The position numbers and the translations under genes were made by a program. From Plectrocnemia conspersa (taxonomy: Eukaryota; Arthropoda; Insecta; Trichoptera; Polycentropodidae): a stretch of 64,000 nt of DNA. Shown piece after piece: positions 46,945 through 57,849 of the stretch. Below the pieces are notes generated by a model. The model was not told the DNA's origin and did no database searches. It was given only the letters and a program-made list of their open reading frames with translations. Where the stretch lies: assembly GCA_009617715.1 (NCBI GenBank), contig VTFK01000066.1, forward strand, positions 496,001 through 560,000, written 5' to 3'. The first letter of the stretch is position 1. The number at the start of each line of letters is the position of its first letter.

Positions 46945-47485
46945 CGCGCAGGCTCGGAATTTAATTATTATCTATATAATCCGCACCGCAGATTTCAATA
47001 TGCCATTGGATTTTATCTCCATTTCCACATTTTGCGAATGGAATGAGAATGAAAAAAATCGCATTACATAAATAAGTCTGCGGACGTAAAAATAACCGCG
47101 GCGCATATCTGCACACACACATACACACACGCGTTCTGGGGCAGCTCACAGCCGGAAGCTTGCGGTCGCAGCTAAAAAAGTACATTTTAAGCCTTTTTAA
47201 TCCGCCATGTCGATTTCCGGTCCCCCACCCCAAAGGCGGTTTCTGGACGGTTCCGTTTCCGGGCGCGAGAATGACGAGCGCGCCGGAAATGGCTCGGCTT
47301 GTTTATTGTTTGATTCGGATAAGCGATTATTGGGGTGGGGGTAGAGGGTTAATGGGTTTCTTTTGTATTTTGGGGATTGAATAATTGAACGTGTGTGACG
47401 CATTAACGAACACATGACGTTAATCGAGAGGTGGAATTTTAGAGCCATTAACCGTGACCCTATGAAAGGTTTTAATATAATTAGA
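46945..47485. other. GC-richer island, candidate conserved noncoding element
   Basis: One of the sharper islands: CA repeats (47112-47132), CGTTCTGGGGCAGCTC and GGTTCCGTTTCCGGGCGCG. Three overlapping frames (90, 74, 101 codons) on both strands are mutually exclusive and carry no domain. CG-rich composition plus TTAATCG words fits regulatory DNA. Confidence 0.35.
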
Positions 47486-47517
47486 TTTCTGTCATTTAGC
47501 AAAAAATAAAAAATAAA

Positions 47518-47554
47518 TCGTATTGCGGTTTAAATAATATAAACCACAATACGA
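47518..47554. repeat. 15-bp hairpin with one mismatch
   Basis: TCGTATTGCGGTTTA (47518-47532) and TAAACCACAATACGA (47540-47554) pair at 14 of 15 positions (one C/A mismatch) around AATAATA. Confidence 0.85.
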
Positions 47555-47564
47555 ACTAAGCAAA

Positions 47565-47695
47565 TTAGCAACACCCAATTTGACCTACTAAATGTTTAAA
47601 ATTATATTTGCTTAATTGGTTTAGGTTAGGTTTTGATTTGAACAACAAATGGACGTTTCGCAACTGTCAAATTGAGTTATATTGATGGTTAAGAA
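47565..47695 (+). repeat. Repeat G, copy 1 (TTAGGTTAGGTT unit)
   Basis: TTTAGGTTAGGTTTTGATTT then AACAAATGGACGTTTCGCAA and CTGTCAAATTGAG match 63238-63305. CAATTTGAC (47577) and GTCAAATTG (47667-47675) are inverted with respect to each other and may be terminal repeats of a small element. No coding capacity. Confidence 0.5.
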
Positions 47696-47699
47696 CCAC

Positions 47700-48600
47700 A
47701 TCTACCACATTTTTTAATAAAAAACTAAATAAAAATAGCAAATGAAGCACATGCATATATGAATTATATATACATATAAAGATATATAGTTTTATTGAGC
47801 TCTACAGAACAATGCTTTTCCTATTCCCATAACGCGCATTTTCCAAAACCATATTTCAAATGCGTCTATCGTTAGTCTGCCTCTTTTAAGGATGTAGTTT
47901 AACACTCATATTTAATCAAAAACACTTTGGTTTTCTATGATCTATTTACATTACTACAAATCAGGTAAAATATAACTTACTAGAAAAAAATCTCATTCAT
48001 CACAACCTAAATTTATTTAGGCGATGTCGGTGGAAAATCGTCGAATGGATTGCACATTTCCCATCGAGCTGATATTTCTCAATTTGTATGAGAATGCGAC
48101 GCCGGCAGCATAAATGCTATAAGGGGATTTATTTATGCGGCCGTATGTAAGCCTTCTACCCCCTTGTGAGAGCTGGAAGAAAAATGCGCCTTTTCATACC
48201 ACCCCACAGGCCATCTCATTTTTGTTCTGGCGCATAACGTAACATGAAAAACTCGACAAAGTTTCAAGAGATTTTCTCTCGCGCACAAGAGGGATCGCCT
48301 GTGTGAAGTGATCCTAATTGCACGGTTAGCGTGTGACAGGTTGCATATTTATATTTTATTTTTTCTTGAGTAGTGCTTAGGGCTCTATCAATGGCATGGT
48401 CATCATAACAAGGTTCCCGATTTTGATGAATAACGGCTGTTTATCAGTGTTGTAGGGGTCTTTTAGGCAGTCTTTAGTTTTCATTTGTTGTCTTGAGCTC
48501 TAAGATATGTCGATGGACTGACATATCCATATACAGTAGACTCCCCGATAACACGATAAATTGGGAGCGTGTAATCAGGAATTACACTTTTTTTAAATAC
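47700..48600. other. Mixed region upstream of the LINE
   Basis: AT-rich to 47990, then an island (48000-48330) with GCGATGTCGGTGGAAAATCG and ATGCGACGCCGGCAGC. No coding frame of interest. The block just before the LINE (48340-48600) has no recognisable function. Confidence 0.35.
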
Positions 48601-48604
48601 AACA

Positions 48605-50014
48605 TTGACTGTATGTCTGACTCTATATCCAGAATTGTGGAAATGTTCAAAAGTCACTCCGATTCATAAAAAGGGTCCCAAATCTCAGATTGACAATTAC
48701 AGGCCAATAGCTTTGATCTCATCACCTGCAAAATTATTTGAAATTGTTTTGCATAAATACATTTTTAATCATTGCAGGTGTATGCTTCTCGACCAACAAC
48801 ATGGTTTCCGTAAATCTCGATCCACTGTCACTAATCTAATGGTTTTGTCTAACTATGTTTCAAAATCATTGGACTCTGGTGTACAAGTGGACGTCATATA
48901 CACAGATTTTGAAAAAGCATTTGATAAAGTTAACCATGCTTTACTTGTAAAAAAGTTATCTAATTTCGGGTTTTCTGAAGATCTCATAAATCTATTCTCA
49001 AATTACTTGACCAATAGATATCAATTCGTCAAGTATAATAACTCTTTTTCAGAACGATATAAGACCCCTACTGGAGTATCTCAAGGATCCAATTTGGGTC
49101 CATTGTTGTTTTTATTGTTCATTAATGACATAGAAACAGCAATAGAGCATTCAGATTTTTTATTATATGCAGATGACTTGAAAATTTACAAGAAAATGCA
49201 TTCGATTTCTGATTCCCTCGACCTACAGGAGGATCTCAACTCTATATGGAAATGGGCTTGCTATAATCAATTGCCTTTCAGTGTAAAGAAATGTCACACA
49301 ATTTCATTTTCAAGGTCATTAACGCCGGCAAAATATTCATACCATCTAGGCGGATATTTTCTGGAAAGGTTTTCTTCAACTAAGGATTTAGAAGTGACTT
49401 TCGAAGAACGTTGGAAATTTAGCCCGCACATTGCAGAGACTCGTAGCAAATCCTTATAAATGCTCGGTTTTATCTTGAGAAATGCGCGTTACTTCAGGAA
49501 TACTTTAGTATTGCGCACTCTTTATGATACTCTAGTCCGCAGCATACTAGAAACTAGCTCCATCATTTGGATCTCAGGCGTAATGAATCAATGTAATGAA
49601 TTGAAGCTGGAAAAAGTACAACGTAAATTTCTTCGATATTTATACTTGAAGGAATACGGGTATTATCCGTTCTTGTTTCCCAGTGCTTTTATTTTGGGAG
49701 CCCTGGGATACGTTTCTTTGTCGACTCGCAGAAGTGTTTATGTAATTAAACACTTCTAGAAATTGCTCAAGGGCATCGTAGACAATCCTTCAGTGCTCGA
49801 GCAGCTTCAAATGTGGGCTCCTGAAGGTGGTTATAGTTCTCGATCGCGTCCACTATTCTTGCCTGTTAAGTGTAGAACTGGAGCACTTGCCAACTCTTCT
49901 CTGGCCAAGGCTATTTTTCTGCTCAATTCTGTCCATAGAAATATTGACATTTTCTCTTGCACATATGGAGTTTTGATTCAGTTCGTATGGGACAATGCAC
50001 ACCTGTTGAGGTGA
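48605..50014 (+). pseudogene. LINE reverse transcriptase ORF, 470 codons with two in-frame stops
   Basis: This is one continuous frame, interrupted only by TAA at 49457-49459 and TAG at 49757-49759. In the order of RT motifs: KVTPIHKKG (residues 17-25), NYRPIALISS (31-40), QQHGFRKSRST (64-74), TDFEKAFDKVNH (100-111, motif A with the first catalytic Asp), GVSQGSNLGPLLFLLFINDI (157-176, motif B), LLYADDLKIY (187-196, catalytic YADD intact). After the first stop come MLGFILRNARYF and LYDTLVRSILETSSIIW, the C-terminal region typical of jockey/CR1-type ORF2. The endonuclease domain is missing through 5' truncation; the frame has no true start (48605 is TTG). The enzyme would copy LINE RNA into chromosomal DNA. 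This copy cannot do so by itself. Confidence 0.9.
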
Positions 50015-50076
50015 TTTGTGTCTGTTGTTTTGTCTTGTTTATATTTGTATGTATTATGATGTATTTGTACTTTTGA

Positions 50077-50116
50077 CTATCGTGACGCATTGGGTTTGCC
50101 TGTCAGGTCACGATGG
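50077..50116 (+). repeat. LINE 3'-terminal hairpin, copy 2 (in context)
   Basis: CTATCGTGAC (50077-50086) pairs with GTCACGATGG (50107-50116): nine Watson-Crick pairs and one G-U. The loop is GCATTGGGTTTGCCTGTCAG. It lies 62 bases after the ORF and just before the AATA tail, which fixes it as the 3' end of the LINE. Confidence 0.9.
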
Positions 50117-50124
50117 TTATAATT

Positions 50125-50153
50125 TAATAAATAAATAAATAAATAAATAAATA
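50125..50153 (+). repeat. (AATA)n LINE tail
   Basis: About seven tandem AATA units at the element's 3' end, the simple-repeat tail used by this kind of LINE in place of poly(A). Confidence 0.85.
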
Positions 50154-50283
50154 TGGCTGACAATTGACTTGAGTATCGCGGACAGTAATATAGATACAAT
50201 TTTCAAAACGAAAAAAATCTGCTACAGTAGAAGCAAACAAGTTCAAAATTTCAAGTCCCAAGTTTTCCCATTGTTATACTTTT

Positions 50284-50765
50284 ATGGTAATAGGTTTAAT
50301 TCCCCAAGTTGTTTTGGCTATAAACATGCACTTCTTGGCTGACACTACACCATCCGCCGCGACATTGCCAAAAGTAAATTATTCAATTAAGAGAAGCGAC
50401 GGCCCACAATGGGGCATTCGTAATTTTCTTGCTGCGAGACTATCGGGCGCTCAGTTTGGCAAAACAAGTGTCATCACTATTCATGGCGTGTTTCGGTGTC
50501 GCCGACTAAGCAATTCAATACGGCCGAAATAAGTGAAAAGTTTATGGTGTTTTGTGGGGTGCAAAAGTTGTTCGCACACACAAAACACAGTAACCAAATT
50601 GGGTTGGTTGGCCTCGGGTGAAATACGTTCTGCCGCGTGCACGATGCACTCTAACGCCCGTCGGTAGTAGAGAGGGAAAATTGAATTTTTCGCACAAGCC
50701 ACGCTGAAGAAATTGCCCTGAGGGAAGGTTTGGGATAATGGCTCACTTCAAGGTGTGTGCGCATA
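50284..50765. other. GC-richer island, candidate conserved noncoding element
   Basis: Balanced composition with many CpGs. Frames of 82 codons (+, 50284-50532) and 73 codons (-, 50481-50702) overlap and show no domain, signal peptide or splice frame. Regulatory sequence is likelier than coding. Confidence 0.35.
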
Positions 50766-50769
50766 AATT

Positions 50770-52145
50770 AAAATGTGCATTTTAAACGTATTTTATATAT
50801 ACAACAGACTTACAAGCAAAATTGAATTTAAAAATTCGCACGCGTGCATCGTTCTCATGCTGCGAATCCACTGACCGTGATTTTTTTTTTAAATTTAGTT
50901 TAAGAAATATAAATAATAAACCTTCTTGTCTTAATTAATATATTCCATGTCGCCATGTCCAACGGTTGGCAATCTCTGCTATCGCCGCTTAATTCGGAAC
51001 GTGCTATTGTCTGATCCTTTTCCTTAGTCGTTATATTTTATTGCCCATCTCTATTAGCAGCGATCCTTTTATACCCTGATAATTGTCTACCTTTTGCTAC
51101 ATTTAGAATAATGTATAATTAAGCAGGAAAAAAGTAATTTGCTAAAACTTTTCCTTATAACTAGCATTATATATTTATCCGACTTTGCTCTGAATTTTTT
51201 TTTAATATAATCCGAGTAAATTCGGATTATAAATTATTCTTGATTAGAGTTAAAGTTAAAGTGAATTATAGTTTTACACAAAAGCGTATAAAAAAGTATT
51301 TAATAAGTTCATTATTAGAATTAAAAATAATTAATATTAATTCATTTAAGATTTCGAATGAAGACAATGTTACAAAAAGTGTATTAAAAAATGAATAATT
51401 AAAGATCGATTAAATATTTGTAATGGTTAAATATAAAATGGTTAAGAAGCAGCCTATTTTAATTTAATTTTATATAATACCATTAAACCTAAATGCATAA
51501 GTATTTAATTAAAAATAATTATGTAGACAAAATTAATAAGCAGAAATAGTTCAATAATAATTTGTATTAAATAGAATTTTTAGAATAATTTGCCAATAAA
51601 TGCATTTAATTATCCATAATATGAAATACTATTATTTAAAATTATTATATCAGTAATATTAGTTAATAACAAAATTATGCAATTAGTACTGTATAAAAGT
51701 GATTTGAAAACAGATTACTTAAACTAAATATTAAGTAAATCAACCTAAATTTATCTTTTCATATGAATTTCATAGGTATATGTATATAAAAAACACTTTT
51801 CATATATTTACATCTGTTTATTGAAAAAATCCTAAATTTCAACTGTATTGTATACAGTAAATTAATTTCGAGTATTTATTAAAAATAATATTTTTCAATA
51901 CTACAAAATAATATCCAATATGTGAATTTATATATTAAGCAAGTTATAAAATCTTAAGGATAAATCAAAGTGTTTACTGTTATTAAATTAGGACCTTATC
52001 TCTAGAATTTTCTGCTAGAAAAAGAGGACAATATGTTTAAGAAATATATAATTATAAAATATTTCTTTATTTTAAAATTCGTAACCCAAATATTTGTACT
52101 AGCAATTGACTTTTCTTATAAAAAAAACTGTATTTAATCACCTAA
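50770..52145. other. AT-rich noncoding stretch with one small hairpin
   Basis: No gene. TATAATCCGA (51206-51215) and TCGGATTATA (51222-51231) form a perfect 10-bp hairpin with a six-base loop. A mixed segment lies at 50940-51080. Confidence 0.5.
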
Positions 52146-52149
52146 TCTT

Positions 52150-52720
52150 CTTTGGAAACATTGCAAATATTTTATAATAAATTACACATGACAGCATCTA
52201 CCGTTTTCGCAGTAAAGAAATTTCCCAACACTGTATTGTCAAACTTTCGGAATGCGATATTAGAAAAGTTTGCTCTGAATAAAAAAGCAACAGCACTACA
52301 CACACCGACAATAACCGTAAACGTTAATAAACGAACTGCGACCGTAAACTTTTTTTCGTGTCGGTTGATAAATTGAATAACTCGCTCGGGATTAGCGTAT
52401 TATTAAGCTCCATCGAAACTAATGTGATACGGCGTAATCCCAACTTTTCATATGCGGGCGGCTGTAACGAATAACTGGGGTCCTCGGGTACCCCACACCC
52501 CCTACACTGGGATTAAGTCAGACTTAATGAGGCCAAGCAGCACGTGCTGCCCGCCAAACGGGGAGCTTTTACGTAAACGAGCTTTTTAGAAAAACCGCCA
52601 AATGTGTATCTACATAGATACATGTGTATATATGTGTGTATGCACGCACATGTGTGGACAATGCGGATTGTGTGTGTGGGGTCCGAGGCGGCGTGGGAAT
52701 ACACTGTAAGGGTTGAGCAA
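52150..52720. promoter_or_regulatory. GC-richer island with a cluster of palindromes, candidate regulatory module
   Basis: Within 75 bases lie GGGGT..ACCCC around GGGTACCCC (52477-52494), ATTAAGTC/GACTTAAT (52512-52528, one-base spacer) and GCAGCACGTGCTGC (52537-52550, a perfect 14-bp palindrome centred on an E-box CACGTG). TG/CA repeats follow (52615-52660). Symmetric sites suggest dimeric factor binding. Frames of 74 and 88 codons are on opposite strands and unconvincing. Confidence 0.4.
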
Positions 52721-53020
52721 AAAGAGTATAATATTAGTATTGTAATTAGGATATAAAAGCGTACATATATTTTTAACACGACAGCTTGGTGGTTATGAGA
52801 GTAATAAAATAAACTAGTTTTTGCTGTCTTTCTTTTGGAGAAAATTACATTAGCTTTCTAGTCTTTAAACAACATGGAATGTCCTGATATTCATTCTTAT
52901 TTATTGTTGTTTATAAAAATGCGCTGTTAATAAAAATACAGCTTTACTTACATTGTGATATCAATTGATTATAGATTGTAATACACATAGTAATTTATAT
53001 TTAAAAATTCTGTTTTACTC

Positions 53021-53059
53021 CGTTATAACGCATTGGGCATATGCCTGTTATATTACAAC
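53021..53059 (+). repeat. LINE 3'-terminal hairpin, copy 3 (isolated)
   Basis: CGTTATAAC (53021-53029) and ATTACAACG (53052-53060) pair with two mismatches. The loop GCATTGGGCATATGCCTGTT keeps the family core. The few hundred bases upstream may be worn LINE 3' sequence but show no readable RT. Confidence 0.6.
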
Positions 53060-53069
53060 GAAAGTTGAA

Positions 53070-54145
53070 AAAAAATAGTAGATTTGTTATTGTTTTGTCA
53101 ATATTATTTGGGTGCGAATTACAAAATTAAAACACTAGTTGTTAGTCTCATTTTTTTAATAATGATTTTAATTTTTTATTATTAAATGTAGTATATGTAA
53201 GTAATATTTATCATATTATAATTGTGATTTTATGAAAAAAAATAGAAGCTAAATGACTAAAAAAGATTTTTTTCAAATAAGATTATTATATTTATATTTT
53301 TTATACTTTTTAATACAATTTTGAATGCCGTTTTTATGATTTATTTAACTATGTATTATAATTGTGTTTTATTAAAAAAATAATAATATCAGAATTCTTT
53401 TTTCAAAATTTTTTTTCTAAGATGATTTGCTTTTTATGCGAAAAATTAGCACATATTTCAAGTATTTTTTTTTCAATCCTAAACTATATAACATTTTTTT
53501 AATCGAAAAACTAGTTTTTTAGTATTGAAATCACTACAAAAACTATTTTTCTATGATAAGATGATCGATTTATATGTAAAACATAGCAAACACTTAGTTT
53601 AACCATTTTTATTGCATTTCAATGATTATAACAGTAAATTTACTATTTAAAAAAAATGTTAGTTTTATATAATAAAGATATATAATATCATTAAAAATAT
53701 TTTTTCTACGAAATATTTTTTTTTGGGTATATCTGTTTCTAATATTTTTAATTTTACGCTTATTTTATATTATTAATATTATTTATACTGTAATTGTGTT
53801 TTATTAGCAATAAATTATTATAAATATTACTACACTAAAAATTGCGTTTAGGGCAATTAATTCTCATTTTTGTGAAAAAATTAAGCACAAATTTTAAATT
53901 GCAAAAATGAATATTTGGTGTTTTTAGAAATTACAGAAACAGAAATCCCAGATAATAATAAAAAAATATATAAATCAATATTTTTGATGAAATTGTATTT
54001 ATATATTAACACAGACGTAAATATAATTCGTTACAAAGGGCTAAATTTGTACCAACTGAGTAATTTAATTAGATATAATGAATACCTACAAAGTATTAAC
54101 CACCAGACTGATTTATTATAATCATTAAAATTTTGTGAAAATAAT
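53070..54145. other. AT-rich noncoding stretch
   Basis: The 68-codon frame at 53915-54121 is Ile/Asn/Lys/Tyr-rich and is probably compositional. Nothing else seen. Confidence 0.45.
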
Positions 54146-54149
54146 TTAT

Positions 54150-54310
54150 AACCAGTAGATGCCACTGCAGCAGGGGCTGGTTATTTTAATAATAGTGCAT
54201 TTCTATATAAATAAAAGTTCGAGTGTTGCTGCAGGGGCTCGAACCCGCAACCTCAGAATTACTAGTCTGAGATGTTACGGAATATGCTAATTTGTCCATA
54301 AAAAACATAG
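54150..54310 (-). repeat. tRNA-derived SINE, family A, copy 2
   Basis: On the minus strand CTCAGA/TCTGAG (54252-54271) makes an anticodon-arm-like hairpin, followed by GCGGGTTCGAGCCCCTGC (T-arm with B box, around 54232-54249) and GCAGCAACACTCGAACTTTT. AATGCACTA and AACCAGCCCCTGCTGC follow, matching the copy at 28640-28800 in the same order. The acceptor stem cannot form, so this is a SINE and not a tRNA gene. Confidence 0.7.
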
Positions 54311-54314
54311 TTAA

Positions 54315-55185
54315 GGAAACCCATATTCTTTGCAATTAATTATGATTTCTTATAAAATATTTTTTTTTTTGTAAAAAATCCTTACATTTTTTGAGATAAA
54401 ATAATTCGATTTATATGTAAAACTTGACACATTTTTTATTTGAACTATATTTTTTAATTTTATTTTTATAATTTATCTTACTTAAAAATTAACCTAAGTA
54501 ATTGAACAAATATTGTCAATACATCATTTAGATTTGTTTATGTATTAAAATCACAACAATTTTTATATAAATAATTTATTTTTCGTTATTTTAGTTTAAT
54601 CAATGATATGGTATTTTTAGATTATTTTTCACTAATATATTAAAATGTATTACAAAACATTTTTGTAATTTTCACAATAGTATATAAAACTTGTAAATAT
54701 AATATATTGTATTAATAAGGTTTTATTAACAAAAAAGCAAAAATTTTGATAATTAAATCCATTCATTTATTTTTAATTTTGCTGATGTACATATTTTATT
54801 TTTTTAATTTTTCACTCAGATTAGTGAAAAAATATGCTATCATTTTATCACTAAATAACATAGTTTATTTATAAATGTTTTCAATAATTTTATATCTGTT
54901 TTACAATCATATATACAAAATGTCTAAATTTCATAATAAAAGTTTTATAAAATATCAAATACTGCATCTCAAATAAATTAATATCAAATTTAATTAAAAT
55001 ATATCAAATAATTAAATCTTGATGTAAAATTAAAACATAATTATGTAATACTAATATTTTGTATCAAAAAAATTTAATTTTGCTTTGATTTAATATTATC
55101 TGTTTCTGTTTCTCAGGGCCAAAGTAATAAAAATAAAATTGGCAATCATACTAAGAATTAGGAGAAGGTCTTTTGCTCTTTTAAA
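54315..55185. other. AT-rich noncoding stretch
   Basis: No gene or repeat family recognised. Confidence 0.45.
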
Positions 55186-55188
55186 CTC

Positions 55189-55215
55189 TTAACCCTTGGT
55201 ACAATACGGCGATTT
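55189..55215 (+). repeat. Possible solo piggyBac-type end
   Basis: TTAA (55189-55192) followed by CCCTTGGTACAATACGGCG resembles a piggyBac terminus (TTAA + CCCTT). No inverted partner was found nearby. Confidence 0.3.
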
Positions 55216-55407
55216 GAAACAGTAACTGGCTATGTTGTTTAGAGTAAGTTTTCTTATTTAAATGGCATACTCATTATTTTAATAGATGAAGAAGTGTCAA
55301 CACCACAAATGTGCATTTATAATGACCGCTCTTGTTAGCTACATTTCATTGACTTTTCGGTACCAGTATTAGTTTTTTTTTGTTTTTAGTTAGTACAGAT
55401 TCACCCC

Positions 55408-55447
55408 CATTGTAACGCATTGGGCGTACGCCTGTCAAGTTACAAGT
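55408..55447 (+). repeat. LINE 3'-terminal hairpin, copy 4 (isolated)
   Basis: TTGTAAC (55410-55416) and GTTACAA (55439-55445) pair perfectly around GCATTGGGCGTACGCCTGTCAA; the loop contains the palindrome GGCGTACGCC. Followed by AATAATAAAAG, a tail-like sequence. The LINE body before it is not readable. Confidence 0.75.
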
Positions 55448-55459
55448 AAAGATTAGGAA

Positions 55460-56035
55460 TAATAAAAGAACAAAAATTTTAATAATATTAATGAATAATA
55501 TGTTTTTTATTTATGTTTATTATACAATAGAATCGTAATTCATAGTGGCCCTAATTCGTCTAAATCTTCAATCATTAAGTCGGCGTTACGAATAAACTTG
55601 TTTTACAAGTCACAAATACTTTTAATGAGTAATTATGTTTATATACATAGTATTATATATATATTAGATAAATGACTATTGATTTATTTAATGTATTGCT
55701 AACTATGAACTATATTTGTATAAATGGATCTTCAACTGATAAAATCAATATTTAAAATGTTTTTTAGTTTGGCAAAAAATATATGAATTCAAAGAAATTT
55801 TCTCAGACCCTATAGATGAAAAAGTGAATATTTGTATTTTTTTTATTTTCAATGCAGCAATATTAAGAACTAATAGAAGTAGTAGGACAAATTTGTTAAC
55901 TTAAATATAGTAATTTATTAAAAATAATAATTGTACTATTTTGCATTTAAAAATAATTTTATAACTTATTTATCGTTCCAAAAAATTTGCCACATACAGA
56001 CATGCATAATATTCATCATTTGTTTATCTTATCGC
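55460..56035. other. AT-rich noncoding stretch
   Basis: Nothing recognised. Confidence 0.45.
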
Positions 56036-56039
56036 TATA

Positions 56040-56490
56040 GTCTTTACTCTATAATGCGCGAGAGGAGAAAAAAGCACTTACACTTAAAAAATTCAAAGAT
56101 AAATGTATATCCCTCTACGAAGAGGGTGTGAGTCAGAAAGGGAGAGAGAGAGAGAGAGATGGAGAGAGAAAGAAAATCCCCGAAACGGCACCTGAAATAA
56201 AATAGCATTATTTCGGCGTCGCGATGCTTAAACGGGGAATTAATGTTGCGCTGATTTATGGCCTTTTTCAATATGTTTCGCCCTTTTTTATTCAGCGTTT
56301 TCAATATTTCACGCTGAAATTTATTGCGCGTTTAAGTTTTCGCGGCGAAACCCCCCGCCCAGCTGATATGAAGCCGGCGATTTATCGCCGCCAATTTAAA
56401 AGATTGTTTGTTAACCAATTTGTTTTGTTTCGGAAATTTCTTCAACTTGCCCGTGTTTGTTTTTCATTTTTTCAAAAATAAATATGTCAA
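56040..56490. other. Island with GA microsatellite, candidate regulatory element
   Basis: A small hairpin CCCTCT/AGAGGG (56111-56126), a GA run at 56142-56169, then CGGCGTCGCGATGC and AAACCCCCCGCCCAGCTG. GA runs are binding platforms for GAGA-type factors in insects. Overlapping frames (86, 85 and 73 codons) are not supported as genes. Confidence 0.35.
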
Positions 56491-56720
56491 CTGCTGTACG
56501 GGGATGATGTATGGAGCAACATTTTTAAAACTTTTTAAAACGTCGTTTTCTTTGCTTTTATTAAATGTCAACCAGTCAGGCTCTGCTTTATATAAAATTA
56601 TAGGTCACCATTTGACAAGATTTGCATAAATAATAATGTTGGTAATCTAATCGATATTTAATATAATTTTAATTAAAATTAGGATCGTGGCTTTTGTAAG
56701 ATCAGCAGTTAAAACCCGGG

Positions 56721-56766
56721 TTTCGTATGAGTCATTCCATGGTCATATGGAATGATTCATACGAAA
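56721..56766. ncRNA. 20-bp near-perfect hairpin, function unknown
   Basis: TTTCGTATGAGTCATTCCAT (56721-56740) and ATGGAATGATTCATACGAAA (56747-56766) pair at all 20 positions, 19 Watson-Crick and one G-U, with loop GGTCAT. TGGTCA repeats follow directly. The stem is shorter than a typical insect pre-miRNA, and no conserved flanks are known to me. A recent local inverted duplication is an alternative. Confidence 0.5.
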
Positions 56767-56779
56767 TGGTCATGGTCAT

Positions 56780-57045
56780 GGGATGTTTTTGCGAAAGCTG
56801 AGGAGCTAGAAAAAATATGTGGGATGGTTATTATTGTTTGTATGATGGCCAACATTACACATTAGGAAAATATGAAGAATCATAATTTTTAATAAAAAAT
56901 TATAAAATATATAAATAGTAAAAAAATATTAATTAGCTACAGAAGTTATTGAATAAAATGACAAAGATATATTATAACCTGTAACCTATAACACTAATAT
57001 TTAACCGGAATATAATAATATTTAAATATTATATATACACTAAAG
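56780..57045. other. AT-rich noncoding stretch
   Basis: Nothing recognised. Confidence 0.45.
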
Positions 57046-57049
57046 GAGC

Positions 57050-57255
57050 ATACACAATTCGCTCGTAATTTTTGTACAAGAGTCGCCCTTTGCGCAATTT
57101 CGTTATTTCGCTAATTAACACCGTTCGAAATTTTATTTCGGCAACAAAAACGCTCCAAGCGCTTGTATTAATTAACGTCTGAAACGTTTGATATTCGTTG
57201 TAAAATTTAGGCGATAATTTACTGCCTTTTAATACACATAAAGGGATGCTCTTGA
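57050..57255. other. Small island with homeodomain-type sites
   Basis: CGCTAATTAAC (57109), TATTAATTAACG (57166) and GCGCAATTTCGTTATTTCGC lie within 120 bases. It looks like a compact enhancer-type element. There is no frame of interest. Confidence 0.3.
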
Positions 57256-57259
57256 AGCT

Positions 57260-57845
57260 TAAAATAATACAAACTATAGGTTGTATATTTTACCTTGATA
57301 TTTTAATTATATAGGGGTTATTTAATATAATCCCTAGTAAGCTTACTTTGTCATTGCTTCTGTTGTATATTACAGTAAGTTGTCTAATATATATAATATA
57401 TCTAACAAAGATTAACACTTTTATATTGCTTATAGAATGTCTGAATAATATAAAAAAAATATCGATTAATCGCGAACTAATTAAAAATAAACCATAGACA
57501 ACTACAAAATAAAATAAAAATTTCCAATTTTGTCAAATTTTAAAAAATGTCAATAAAAACTACAATAAATTTATAAATTAAATTAAAACCGCTACAAGAA
57601 AAAATAGATATAAAACCTTGTTCAGATAATAAAAATATAAGAAATGTTTCATAGATTAATGCGAAACTAAATAACTTATACTAAAAATATTTGTCATCAC
57701 AAATAGAAGCTACAACACATTATTTTTTTAACCAAGAAAATCAATATTAAAAGGAGCGATAAAACAACCGCTCTTATAAATTGAAAATTAATTTAAAACT
57801 GTAGTAGGCAAGCTGCTATTGCGGCACATAGACCAATTTTTTAAC
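57260..57845. other. AT-rich noncoding stretch
   Basis: Nothing recognised. Confidence 0.45.
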
Positions 57846-57849
57846 CACA

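Larger units (their letters stand above)
48600..50153 (+). mobile_element. 5'-truncated jockey/CR1-like LINE with 3' hairpin and AATA tail
   Basis: The element starts inside the reverse transcriptase and runs through the ORF end, a short 3' UTR, a 3' hairpin (50077-50116) and an (AATA)n tail at 50125-50153. 5' truncation with a complete 3' end is the normal result of target-primed reverse transcription. The light damage (two point stops) suggests a younger insertion than the other copies in the window. Target-site duplications could not be set with confidence. Confidence 0.9.

Noticed and set aside
47160..47502. 74- and 101-codon frames in the 47-kb island.
   Set aside because: Opposite strands, low-complexity or CpG-driven, no domain or splice support.
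48600..50160. Target-site duplication around the intact-looking LINE (ATTGACT on both sides).
   Set aside because: The 3' match lies several bases beyond the AATA tail and is short, so it may be chance.
54230..54310. Candidate functional tRNA gene on the minus strand.
   Set aside because: The anticodon-arm-like and T-arm-like parts are present but the acceptor stem cannot pair, and the sequence continues into a SINE body shared with 28.6 kb.
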